From Desertibaculum subflavum (GTDB taxonomy: Bacteria > Pseudomonadota > Alphaproteobacteria > Ferrovibrionales > Ferrovibrionaceae), in contig QOZS01000012.1 in the NCBI GenBank assembly GCA_003576705.1, positions 53,440 to 117,439 on the forward strand: a stretch of DNA of 64,000 nucleotides, in the 5' to 3' direction. This document shows, one piece after another, positions 54,371 through 63,100 of this stretch. Under the pieces are notes generated by a model, which saw only the letters and a list, made by a program, of their open reading frames with translations, made no database searches and was not told where the DNA came from. A program made the translations under genes and the position numbers. Position 1 is the stretch's first letter; every line of letters begins with the position of its first letter.

Positions 54371-54485
54371 TTGGGGGTGAGGGATTCCTCATGGGAGGCC
54401 CCTCCTTCGGATCGAGAAAATGTAGTTGGCTACTCTGACTCGAAGCTTCAACCTCTTCGCGAGGGTGTTCGAGGGGGGGCGAAGA

Positions 54486-55343
54486 ATGCGTCTGATCCGA
54501 CTGGCCAGCATGCTGCTTGTGCTTTCCGGAGGATCAGCAATTTCGCAGACGGTCCCGCAGACATCGATCATCTCTCAGAAGAACACCGAACCGGCCCGAG
54601 CAAGCGACCGCCCCATTCAAGAGGGAGCGAATTCAAGGGCTATCTTGCCCGATGATTTAGCCAATCCTGTCCCAGAAACGGAGCCGCCAGGCGCGCAAAG
54701 CGCACGAGGGAGCGACCCGGAGGGCAGTGAGTACTGGCCCGCCGTCTGGGGCATGCGCATAAAAATAACGGACAGCCTCTTAGTTCTCTTCACACTCCTT
54801 CTTTTTGTCGCGACGGCTGGCCTGATCGCTACGGGATGGATTCAGGCTCGTCGGCTTCGGGATACCGTCATCGAAATGAGACGGGAGTTTGTCTCCACCC
54901 ATCGTCCCAAACTCCGCGTTCGCAAAGTCATTTTGCATCCGCTCGCCATCAACGAGCCGATCAAGATTCAATGCGAGATCGCAAACGTCGGCGATACCGA
55001 AGCGATGTTCCTAAGGGCGGAAATCAGCATCGTGGTTGAAAAATCTCCATCCCATGGACTCTATCCAACCATGCCAGAGGCGCCCTACATGGGCGCCGGG
55101 TCTTATGCCGAGCCGCGCACAATTCGCGCTGGCGGCCATTTGCTAGTCGCCTTCACGACGAGCCTCTCCTATCTGGCCGAGCCCCGGTTCGCCCGCAAAG
55201 GAATGACAATTCGCGGCGCCGTCCGCTACAAAGATGCGCACGGGGTAGAGCGGCAAACAGAGTTCGAACGAGTGAACGTTCGGGGCACGAACCGATTTGC
55301 TAGAGAAGATATGCCTGATCCCGACTATGAATTCGAAGACTAA
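54486..55343 (+). CDS. Membrane-anchored protein of unknown function, atypical composition
   Basis: The 285-residue product has a signal-like N-terminus (MRLIRLASMLLVLSGGSAIS), a proline/serine-rich low-complexity region, a transmembrane helix (about 97-121, LLVLFTLLLFVATAGLIATGW) followed by a short coiled segment with TVIEMRREFVSTHRPKLRVR, and a C-terminal beta-sandwich-like domain. I do not recognise a named family, though similar single-helix proteins occur in rhizobia. Its GC content and codon use are visibly lower than those of its neighbours. ATG 54486 follows a GAGGGGGGGCGAAG ribosome-binding site. It lies between two copies of the permease 3' end, which suggests insertion. Confidence 0.65.
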   Translation: MRLIRLASMLLVLSGGSAISQTVPQTSIISQKNTEPARASDRPIQEGANSRAILPDDLANPVPETEPPGAQSARGSDPEGSEYWPAVWGMRIKITDSLLVLFTLLLFVATAGLIATGWIQARRLRDTVIEMRREFVSTHRPKLRVRKVILHPLAINEPIKIQCEIANVGDTEAMFLRAEISIVVEKSPSHGLYPTMPEAPYMGAGSYAEPRTIRAGGHLLVAFTTSLSYLAEPRFARKGMTIRGAVRYKDAHGVERQTEFERVNVRGTNRFAREDMPDPDYEFED

Positions 55344-55426
55344 GAACCCGGCTGTCGCATAGCGGGCGTTCTGACATTCATTCATCGTCGCGGGCGGCAA
55401 GAATGGCATCGTTTAGTTGAACCGGC

Positions 55427-55561
55427 GCGCGCGACTTCATGGAGACGGCGCCGCTGATCGCCGCCTTCCCGGGGCTCGCCATCTTCTCCACGGTGCTGGC
55501 CTTCAACCTGTTCGGCGACGACTTGCGCGACATCCTCGATCCGCGGCTGGCGGAGCGGTGA
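55427..55561 (+). pseudogene. 3' remnant of a DppC-type permease gene
   Basis: The fragment encodes [20 protein letters not shown] and [19 protein letters not shown] then RLAER and a stop, matching the end of the intact permease (54202-54336) with 11 mismatches in 135 bases and five amino acid changes. There is no start codon or upstream part. The divergence suggests it derives from a second, paralogous permease gene that was lost, or from an old duplication. Confidence 0.85.
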
Positions 55562-55568
55562 TCGTGCT

Positions 55569-55595
55569 CCCCTCTTCCGCACCGCGGGAGAGGGG
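55569..55595. terminator. Hairpin between the permease remnant and the ABC ATPase genes
   Basis: Arms CCCCTCT and AGAGGGG with inner CCGC/GCGG pairs around an ACC loop form the same structure as at 54344-54370. It lies 16 bases from the stop of the convergent ATPase gene and could act for both strands. Confidence 0.55.
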
Positions 55596-55610
55596 TCGGG
55601 GGAGATGGCT

Positions 55611-56621
<1,011 letters not shown>

Positions 56622-56624
56622 GCG

Positions 56625-57599
56625 TCAGTTCCGTCCGTGCAGGTGGCAGGCGGCGTAGTGGCCCGGCGCCACTTCGCGGAACTCGGGCATCTCGCGCCGG
56701 CAGATCTCCATGGCCTGGGCGCAGCGCGGATGGAATTTGCAGCCCGCCGGCGGCGACATCATGCTGCAGACCGAGCCCTGGATCGGCGTCAGGTGCTTGG
56801 AGCGGGTGTCGAGCCTGGGGATCGAGTTGAGCAGGCCGATCGTGTAGGGGTGCTGCGGGTTGCGGAACAGCTCCTTGCGCGGACCGAGCTCCACCAGATG
56901 TGAGGCATACATCACCCCGATCGTGTCGCAGGCATGCGCCACGACGCCGAGATTGTGGGTGATGAAGATCAGCGACATGTCGAATTTCTCGATCATGCGG
57001 GTGATCAGCTCGAGGATGGTCGCCTGGATGGTGACGTCGAGCGCGGTGGTCGGCTCGTCGGCGATCAGGAAGCTCGGATTGCAGGAGAGCGCCATGGCCA
57101 GCATGACGCGCTGGCGCATGCCGCCGGAAAATTCGTGCACATAGTTGTCGATGCGGTCGCGCGGCGCCGGGATGCCGACCAGCGACAGCAGCTCGATCGT
57201 GCGCTCGCGCGCCTCCGCCTTGCCGAGGCCGAGATTCGTGCGTACCGCGTCGCCGATCTGGGTGCCGACCTTGTAGACCGGGTTGAGCGCGCTCATCGGC
57301 TCCTGGAACACCATGGCGATGCGCTTGCCGCGCAGGCTGCGCATCTCCTCGTCCGGCAGATCGAGCAGGTTCCTGCCCTCGAAGCGGATCTGCCCGCGGC
57401 TGATCTCGCCCGGCGGCGTCGGGATCAGGCGCATGATCGCGCGCGCCGTGACCGATTTGCCGGAGCCGCTTTCCCCGACCAGGCCGAAGGTCTCACGCCG
57501 ATGCACGGCGAAGGAAACGCCGTCCACGGCGTTCAGCTCGCCGCGCTTCAGCTTGAAGCGCACGGACAAGTCATCGAGCGCCAGTACCGGTTCGGTCAT
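56625..57599 (-). CDS. ABC transporter ATP-binding protein, DppD type
   Basis: The 324-residue ATPase has Walker A GESGSGKSV, Q-loop MVFQEPMSALNPVY, signature FSGGMRQRVMLAMAL, Walker B FLIADEPTTALDVT and the C-terminal cysteine-containing oligopeptide domain (CKFHPRCAQAMEIC). ATG 57599 with a GAGG four bases upstream is preferred to ATG 57626. The operon runs towards the permease genes, an unusual convergent layout. Confidence 0.93.
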   Translation of the reverse strand: MTEPVLALDDLSVRFKLKRGELNAVDGVSFAVHRRETFGLVGESGSGKSVTARAIMRLIPTPPGEISRGQIRFEGRNLLDLPDEEMRSLRGKRIAMVFQEPMSALNPVYKVGTQIGDAVRTNLGLGKAEARERTIELLSLVGIPAPRDRIDNYVHEFSGGMRQRVMLAMALSCNPSFLIADEPTTALDVTIQATILELITRMIEKFDMSLIFITHNLGVVAHACDTIGVMYASHLVELGPRKELFRNPQHPYTIGLLNSIPRLDTRSKHLTPIQGSVCSMMSPPAGCKFHPRCAQAMEICRREMPEFREVAPGHYAACHLHGRN

Positions 57600-57760
57600 G
57601 GTGCCTCGCTTCAGCTCGGTTTTCATCTCGCCGCCCGCGGCACTCCCATGCCCGGCCGGCTCGTCGTGGATCGCCTTGTTCTTTTGGCGACCGCACTCCC
57701 TGTGACCGCGAGGTTAGCGCGGGCGTCGAAAGCCGCGCAATGAAGAAGCGCTATTCATAC

Positions 57761-57830
57761 GTGATCAGTCTGGCGCGATCAGTCTGGCGCGATCAGTCTG
57801 GCGCGATCAGTCTGGCGCGATGAGTGTGGC
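57761..57830. repeat. 14-bp tandem repeat at the 3' end of tetR, five copies
   Basis: Five units of GCGATCAGTCTGGC (first and last with changes) extend from within the last codons of the tetR gene into its downstream region. On the minus strand each unit repeats the gene's final codons and its TGA, so the expansion adds tandem stop codons without changing the protein. Confidence 0.9.
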
Positions 57831-58340
57831 GCCGAGGCTGTGGATCATGCGCTCAGCAACCCGCTGCGGCGGCCAGCCCGCCTCCATCACCAGCGCGCGC
57901 CACGTCGCCGGCGAGAGCTGCGCGGCGATCCAGGCGCTCGCCTCCTCCGCACTCCAGCCGGGCGCAAGGCGGCCTTCGCCGGCGAGGCGATCGACGATGC
58001 GGCGCAGCGTCGGCGACGCACCGGCATGCGGGTCGGCCAAGGCGACGGCTTCCGGCATGTAGCGCATCCAGGCGACGACATAGGCGGCGAGCGCCTGTGG
58101 CGCGGGGCGCAGTCCCGCCGCCTGGCGCAGCGCCACCGCGCGCGGCGAGGTGCGCTCGAGTTCGGCGCGCAGCGCGGCGAGCAGCCCGGCCCGGCCGCCG
58201 AAATAGATGTGGATCGATTGCCGCGTCAGCCCGGCTTCGGCCGCGACTTCCGGAAGGGTCACGCTTTCAGGCCCCCCGGCGCGGAACAGCCGCAGCCCCG
58301 CCTCGAGAATCCGCCTCTGTCCCGTCGTCTCCATAGCCAC
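57807..58340 (-). CDS. TetR-family transcriptional regulator
   Basis: The 177-residue protein has an N-terminal TetR helix-turn-helix (RRILEAGLRLFRAGGPESVTLPEVAAEAGLTRQSIHIYFGGRAGLLAAL, in family order) and a ligand-binding C-terminus. Two near-palindromes TTTAC-N4-GTNAA lie directly upstream and a third before the XRE gene, suggesting autoregulation and control of the XRE/NTF2-like operon. Its 3' end is embedded in a tandem repeat. Confidence 0.87.
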   Translation of the reverse strand: MAMETTGQRRILEAGLRLFRAGGPESVTLPEVAAEAGLTRQSIHIYFGGRAGLLAALRAELERTSPRAVALRQAAGLRPAPQALAAYVVAWMRYMPEAVALADPHAGASPTLRRIVDRLAGEGRLAPGWSAEEASAWIAAQLSPATWRALVMEAGWPPQRVAERMIHSLGATLIAPD

Positions 58341-58348
58341 GGCATAAC

Positions 58349-58396
58349 TTTACTCACGTCAATCCGGTATCACAAGCGAGATTTGACTGACGTAAA
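58349..58396. promoter_or_regulatory. Two candidate TetR operators upstream of tetR
   Basis: TTTAC-TCAC-GTCAA (58349-58362) and TTGAC-TGAC-GTAAA (58383-58396) are near-palindromes with five-base arms and four-base spacers. They fill the 57-base gap between the TM2 gene stop and the tetR start. A perfect version, TTTAC-TGGC-GTAAA, is at 60143-60156. Confidence 0.55.
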
Positions 58397-58397
58397 C

Positions 58398-58721
58398 CTA
58401 AGTCAGGCGGCGGATCAGGTCCTCGTTGTAGTCGCGGGTCATGCCGGGGATCAGCATGAGGTCGATCAGCGCCCAGAGTCCGGGCAGCACCCAGAGGAAG
58501 CTGAGCAGGCCGAAGGAGAGGAAGGCCAGCGCGACGCAGACCAGCCCGAGCAGCAGCAGGATCAGGCCGGAGAAAACCCGGCCGAGATAGAAGCGGTGGA
58601 TGCCGGCGAGCCCGAAGAAGATCAGGCACCACAGGCCATAGGCGATCACCGCCGAGCGCTTGCCGGCCTGAAATCGCATCATCGCCGCCGCATCGCGGCT
58701 GCCGTTCGAACGGTCTGACAT
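58398..58721 (-). CDS. TM2-domain membrane protein
   Basis: The 107-residue protein has two or three hydrophobic helices and the TM2 signature GLAGIHRFYLGRVFSGLILLLLG, followed by LSFLWVLPGLWALIDLMLI. ATG 58721 is used since the longer frame would overlap the NTF2-like gene. The function of bacterial TM2 proteins is unknown. Confidence 0.85.
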   Translation of the reverse strand: MSDRSNGSRDAAAMMRFQAGKRSAVIAYGLWCLIFFGLAGIHRFYLGRVFSGLILLLLGLVCVALAFLSFGLLSFLWVLPGLWALIDLMLIPGMTRDYNEDLIRRLT

Positions 58722-58764
58722 GCCGGCCAGCCTAGCGGGCAAAGCCGGCGAGGTCGCGCCCCGA

Positions 58765-59229
58765 TCAGCCCTGCCGCTCGCCCTCCACATACGACACCAC
58801 GATGGTGTCGTCGGCCGGATAATTCTCCGGCGCCACCGGCGTGATCTGCGCCTGGATGCATTTCCAGCCGCCGTTCTCGAACAGATAGGTGTCGGTATAG
58901 GTGGTCATGCCGGTCACTTCCCTGCCGTCGCGGCGGGCGACGAACTTGTTGGTCGCCCGTACCAGCGCGACATCGCCGATCACGTCGATGCGCTCGTCCC
59001 GCATGTCCCAGTAGACGATGACCCTGGGGTCGAAGCCGGTGGCCCAGAATTCGAGATAGGCGGCGCGGTCCTGGTATTGCCCCTTGGAGGTGATGCAGAG
59101 GAAGCGCGCATGCAGGATGGCATCGTGGCCCGGCACGTCGTTGGTGACGTAGTTGTGGATGAAGCGCGCGTTGAGGGCGCTGAGAGCGCGCATGGTGTCC
59201 GATGGCGTCGTCCGAATGGCGGTTTGCAT
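58765..59229 (-). CDS. NTF2/SnoaL-like protein
   Basis: The 154-residue protein has an NTF2-like cone fold pattern: SALNARFIHNYVTNDVPGHDAILHARFLCITSKG, FDPRVIVYWDMRDERIDVIGDVALVRATNKF, and GWKCIQAQITPV. Such proteins are enzymes or binding proteins with varied substrates. It starts 18 bases after the XRE gene, so both are one operon. Confidence 0.8.
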   Translation of the reverse strand: MQTAIRTTPSDTMRALSALNARFIHNYVTNDVPGHDAILHARFLCITSKGQYQDRAAYLEFWATGFDPRVIVYWDMRDERIDVIGDVALVRATNKFVARRDGREVTGMTTYTDTYLFENGGWKCIQAQITPVAPENYPADDTIVVSYVEGERQG

Positions 59230-59247
59230 CGCGGTGTCCTTCGTGGC

Positions 59248-60072
59248 TCAGGCCGGCAAGTTGCGGATGGTCTCCTCGGTCGCGCTGTCGGCCGGGAAGA
59301 AGCTCTCGATCTTCAGTTTCTGCAGGGCGGCATCGGTCGGCATGGCGAGCGTGGTGAAGGTCGAAAAGAAGGCGAAGCGGCGCTCGCCCTTGCGCAGCTG
59401 CATCGTCATCACCGGTGCCGCGGCGGCGGGCGGCGCCGGCCGCCTCCAGCCGGCCGGCAGGTCCGGATAGGCGCCGATCTCCTCCAGCAGCTCGGCCGCC
59501 GGGCGATGGCCCTGCGCCACTTCGCGGTGCAGGATCTGGATCATGTGGCCGGCAAAGGCCGCCCAGTTGGCGATGAAGGGCCTGAGGCCCTTGGGGTGGA
59601 AGACCACGTGCACGGCATTGCCGGCCAATGCCGTCGGCATGTCGTAGGCCTGGTGGAACAGCCGGAAGACGCGCGCCGATCCCTGGTTGCGGATGCGGAT
59701 GTCCCAGCGGCCGTCGACCACGATGGCGGGATAGGGCTCCTGCTGGCGCAGGATGAAGTCGAGCGCCTGCTGCACCGGCTCGAGATTGTCCGCGGCGAGG
59801 CCCCGCTCGCCATGCGGCGGCACGAAGCCGGCCGCCACATGCAGCGCGTTCTGCTCGGCGAGCGGCAGGTCGAGCGCCGTGCCGAGCAGGCGCACCATCT
59901 CGCGGCTCGGCCGCGCCCGGCCGGTTTCGAGGAAGCAAAGGTGGCGGGCGGAGATGCTGGCCTCCGCCGCGAGGCCGAGCTGGCTCAGCCGCCGCGCGCT
60001 GCGCCAGTGCCGCAGCAACCGGCTGAACGCGCCCGCCGGCTCTGCCTCGTCGTCCTGGATCTTCGCCGTCAT
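59248..60072 (-). CDS. XRE regulator with MmyB-like ligand-binding domain
   Basis: The 274-residue protein has an N-terminal helix-turn-helix (LLRHWRSARRLSQLGLAAEASISARHLCFLETGRARPSREMV) and a C-terminal MmyB/PAS-like domain (EPYPAIVVDGRWDIRIRNQGSARVFRLF), which in relatives binds small hydrophobic molecules. A perfect TetR-type operator lies upstream. It likely controls the downstream NTF2-like gene. Confidence 0.85.
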   Translation of the reverse strand: MTAKIQDDEAEPAGAFSRLLRHWRSARRLSQLGLAAEASISARHLCFLETGRARPSREMVRLLGTALDLPLAEQNALHVAAGFVPPHGERGLAADNLEPVQQALDFILRQQEPYPAIVVDGRWDIRIRNQGSARVFRLFHQAYDMPTALAGNAVHVVFHPKGLRPFIANWAAFAGHMIQILHREVAQGHRPAAELLEEIGAYPDLPAGWRRPAPPAAAAPVMTMQLRKGERRFAFFSTFTTLAMPTDAALQKLKIESFFPADSATEETIRNLPA

Positions 60073-60142
60073 CGGCCCATTCTGCGGGCCGGGATAAGCG
60101 AATCAATTACCTCTGACGTAAGCGATGGCCATTTCGGCGAAC

Positions 60143-60156
60143 TTTACTGGCGTAAA
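60143..60156. promoter_or_regulatory. Perfect TetR-type operator upstream of the XRE gene
   Basis: TTTAC-TGGC-GTAAA is a perfect palindrome with the arms and spacing of the two sites before tetR. It lies 71 bases upstream of the XRE start and one base past the stop of the lysE-type gene. A half-site TGACGTAAG is at 60114-60122. Confidence 0.55.
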
Positions 60157-60157
60157 C

Positions 60158-60772
60158 CTATCGGCTGCGGCTGAGAGCCAGCCAGAGGCCGCCCCCGATC
60201 AGGCAGCCGCCGCTGAGGCGCGATACCAGCCGCACCCGCGCCCGGCTCAGCGACCGGCCGGCGCGGCCGGTCAGCACCGCATAGGCGCCGTCGGTCGCCA
60301 GCGCCATGGCCATGGCGGTAAGGCCGAGCAGCACGACCTGGGCCCGATGGTCGGCGGCGGGGTCGACGAATTGCGGGATGAAGGCGCCGAAGAAAACGAG
60401 CGCCTTGGGATTCGACAGCATCACCAGCAGGCCCTGCAGGAAGAAGCCGCCGCGGGGCCGGGGCATCGTCCCGATGGCGTCGACCTCGCCGGAGGCGCGG
60501 ATCAGCTTCCAGCCGAGCCAAACGAGGTAGGCCGCGCCGGCGAGGCGCAGCCAGTCGAACCACCAGCCCATGGCCTCGATCACCGAGGCGAGGCCGACCA
60601 CCAGGGTCGCCATCATCAGGCCGAGCCCGACCTGCGTACCGGCAACGTTGAGAAGGCCCGCCCGGGTGCCGTGCGTGAGGCTGTTGGCGACGATGAGGGT
60701 GACCGTCGGTCCCGGGATTGCGGTGATGGCGAAGCAGGCGACGACATAGGCGAGATAAAGCTCGATCGGCAC
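60158..60772 (-). CDS. LysE/RhtB-family exporter
   Basis: The 204-residue membrane protein has six predicted helices and the family motifs ITAIPGPTVTLIVANSLTHG and LLVMLSNPKALVFFGAFIPQFVD. It exports amino acids or similar molecules. GTG 60772 is chosen because AAGGAG lies 6 bases before it; the upstream ATG at 60802 lacks a site. Confidence 0.88.
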   Translation of the reverse strand: MPIELYLAYVVACFAITAIPGPTVTLIVANSLTHGTRAGLLNVAGTQVGLGLMMATLVVGLASVIEAMGWWFDWLRLAGAAYLVWLGWKLIRASGEVDAIGTMPRPRGGFFLQGLLVMLSNPKALVFFGAFIPQFVDPAADHRAQVVLLGLTAMAMALATDGAYAVLTGRAGRSLSRARVRLVSRLSGGCLIGGGLWLALSRSR

Positions 60773-60902
60773 GGGCGGCTCCTTCACAGATCCGCGCAGC
60801 ATAGCGCCGGGCGGGCAATTTCCCCTTGTAATCCGGGGCCGCCTCGCCTAGATACCGCGCAACATCGCTGGCTCGGTCCGGTCGGATCGAGTGGACTGAC
60901 GG

Positions 60903-60925
60903 AGTGGGCCAGCGGCCCACTTTTT
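60903..60925 (+). terminator. rimP leader hairpin (attenuator-like)
   Basis: A perfect 8-bp stem AGTGGGCC/GGCCCACT with an AGC loop is followed by five T residues, a complete intrinsic-terminator form, 65 bases before the rimP start and after the likely promoter region. Hairpins like this ahead of rimP are known as the rimP leader and are thought to attenuate the rimP-nusA-infB operon. It could otherwise simply end readthrough transcripts. Confidence 0.7.
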
Positions 60926-60989
60926 CGTTTCCGGGCCAGGATCTCTCGCACATCCCCCGGGAAGTAAGTTCGGAGAGCGGTCGAATCAC

Positions 60990-61502
60990 ATGCTCGCGGA
61001 AGGGCGCCTCGCGTCCCTGATCGAACCCACGCTGGACGCGATGGGCTTCCGGCTGGTGCGCTTGCGCATCGGCGGCGGCGGCCGGCCGGTGCTGCAGCTG
61101 ATGGCGGAGCGCGCCGACGGCTCGATGAGCATCGACGACTGTACCGAGGTGAGCCGCGCCGTCTCCGCCGTGCTGGATGTCGAGGACCCGATCGCGGGCG
61201 CCTACAACCTGGAAGTCTCCTCGCCCGGCATCGACCGGCCGCTGGTCAGGACCGACGACTTCGCGCGGCATCAGGGCTTCGTCGTGCGGATCGAGACGCG
61301 GATTCCGGTCGACGGCCGCAAGCGCTTCAAGGGCAAGCTCGGGCCGGTCGAGGGCGACAAGGTGCGGATCGACTACGAGACCAGCGACAAGGTGGGCGGC
61401 CAGGCGGCGATCCCCATCGCCGAGATCGCCGAGGCGAAGCTGGTCCTGACCGACGAACTGATTCAGGCGGCGCTGAAGCGCTCGAAAGGGAAGAACGTGT
61501 GA
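60990..61502 (+). CDS. rimP: Ribosome maturation factor RimP
   Basis: The 170-residue protein binds the 30S subunit during assembly. It has the RimP pattern: LIEPTLDAMGFRLVRLRI, DDCTEVSRAVSAVLDVED, NLEVSSPGIDRPLV and the C-terminal SH3-like domain (RFKGKLGPVEGDKVRIDYE). It opens the rimP - nusA - ylxR - infB operon; nusA overlaps its stop. Confidence 0.94.
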   Translation: MLAEGRLASLIEPTLDAMGFRLVRLRIGGGGRPVLQLMAERADGSMSIDDCTEVSRAVSAVLDVEDPIAGAYNLEVSSPGIDRPLVRTDDFARHQGFVVRIETRIPVDGRKRFKGKLGPVEGDKVRIDYETSDKVGGQAAIPIAEIAEAKLVLTDELIQAALKRSKGKNV

Positions 61503-63100
61503 TGGCAACCGAACCGCTCAGCCTCAACCGGCTCGAACTCCTGACCGTCGCCGACGCCGTCGCGCGCGAGAAATCGATCGACCGCGACATCGTGCTGGCC
61601 GCGATGGAAGATGCGATCCAGAAGGCCGCGCGCTCGCGCTACGGCATGGAGAACGACATCCGCGCCGAGATCGACCGCAAGACCGGCGAGACCCGCATCG
61701 CCCGCCTGCTGGAGGTGGTCGACACGGTGGAGAACGACGCGACCCAGATTGCGGTGGAAGACGCGGTGGCGCGCAACCCAGATGCGCAGGTCGGCGACTT
61801 CATCTCCGAGCCCCTGCCACCGGTCGATTTCGGCCGCATCGCCGCGCAGAGCGCCAAGCAGGTGATCGTGCAGAAGGTGCGCGAGGCCGAGCGCGACCGG
61901 CAATACGGCGAGTACAAGGATCGCATCAGCGAGATTGTCAACGGCCTGGTCAAGCGCGTCGAGTACGGCAACGTCACCGTCGATCTCGGCCGCGCCGAGG
62001 CGATCCTGCGCCGCGACGAGGTGCTGCCGCGCGAGAGCTTCCGCCAGGGCGACCGGGTGCGCGCCTATGTCTACGACGTCCGGCGCGAGCCGCGCGGCCC
62101 GCAGATCTTCATGTCGCGCACGCATCCGCAGTTCATGGCCAAGCTGTTCGCCCAGGAAGTGCCGGAGGTCTATGACGGCATCATCGAGATCAAGGCGGTG
62201 GCGCGCGATCCCGGCTCCCGCGCCAAGATCGCCGTCGTGTCGAACGACGGCTCGATCGATCCGGTCGGCGCCTGCGTCGGCATGCGAGGCTCCCGCGTGC
62301 AGGCCGTGGTGAACGAGCTGCAGGGCGAAAAGGTTGACATCATTCCCTGGTCGCCCGATCCCGCCACCTTCATCGTCAATGCGCTGGCCCCGGCGGAAGT
62401 GACCAAGGTGGTGCTGGACGAGGACGCCAACCGCGTCGAGGTGGTGGTGCCGGACGACCAGCTCTCGCTCGCCATCGGCCGGCGCGGCCAGAACGTGCGC
62501 CTCGCCTCGCAGCTGACCGGCTGGGGCATCGACATCTTCACCGAGAAGGAGGAGAGCGAGCGCCGCCAGGCCGATTTCGCCGAACGGTCGAAGCACTTCA
62601 TGGACGTGCTGGGCCTCGACGAGACGACGGCGCAGCTGCTGGTCGCGGAGGGCTTCGGCTCGGTCGAGGATCTCGCCTATGTCGAGGACGACGAGATCAA
62701 CGAACTCGGCGGGCTGGAGGAAGGCCGCGGTCTGGAACTGAAGCGCCGCGCCGTCGAGTTCGTCGCCGCCCGCGACGCCAAGTTCGAGGAACAGCGCCGC
62801 GCGCTCGGCGTCGAGGACGACCTGGTCGAGCTTGGTGGCCTGACCCCGGAGATGCTGGTCAAGCTCGGCGAGGCCGGGGTGAAGAGCCTCGACGACTTCG
62901 CCGACCTTGCCTCCGACGAGCTGCTCGAGATCCTGAAGGACAGCGGCCTGACCGAGGACGACGCCAACAACCTGATCATGGCCGCACGCGCCCACTGGTT
63001 CGCCGACGAGGCGCCGGCGGAAGGTGAAGGTGAAGGCGACGACGAGGCCGTGATCGAGGCCGAAGCCGAGGGAGGCGAAGGCGAGCCGGCCCGCGCGTGA
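61502..63100 (+). CDS. nusA: Transcription termination/antitermination factor NusA
   Basis: The 532-residue NusA has the RNAP-binding N-terminal domain (about 1-130), an S1 domain (VNGLVKRVEYGNVTVDLGR), KH1 and KH2 domains (DPVGACVGMRGSRVQAVVNEL; LAIGRRGQNVRLASQLTGW) and two C-terminal acidic helix-hairpin repeats with an acidic tail, as usual in alphaproteobacteria. ATG 61502 overlaps the rimP stop. Confidence 0.96.
   Translation: MATEPLSLNRLELLTVADAVAREKSIDRDIVLAAMEDAIQKAARSRYGMENDIRAEIDRKTGETRIARLLEVVDTVENDATQIAVEDAVARNPDAQVGDFISEPLPPVDFGRIAAQSAKQVIVQKVREAERDRQYGEYKDRISEIVNGLVKRVEYGNVTVDLGRAEAILRRDEVLPRESFRQGDRVRAYVYDVRREPRGPQIFMSRTHPQFMAKLFAQEVPEVYDGIIEIKAVARDPGSRAKIAVVSNDGSIDPVGACVGMRGSRVQAVVNELQGEKVDIIPWSPDPATFIVNALAPAEVTKVVLDEDANRVEVVVPDDQLSLAIGRRGQNVRLASQLTGWGIDIFTEKEESERRQADFAERSKHFMDVLGLDETTAQLLVAEGFGSVEDLAYVEDDEINELGGLEEGRGLELKRRAVEFVAARDAKFEEQRRALGVEDDLVELGGLTPEMLVKLGEAGVKSLDDFADLASDELLEILKDSGLTEDDANNLIMAARAHWFADEAPAEGEGEGDDEAVIEAEAEGGEGEPARA

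Noticed and set aside
60107..60122. Fourth TetR operator (TTACCTCTGACGTAAG)
   Set aside because: Only the right half agrees with the TTTAC-N4-GTAAA pattern at the right spacing; kept as a half-site at most.
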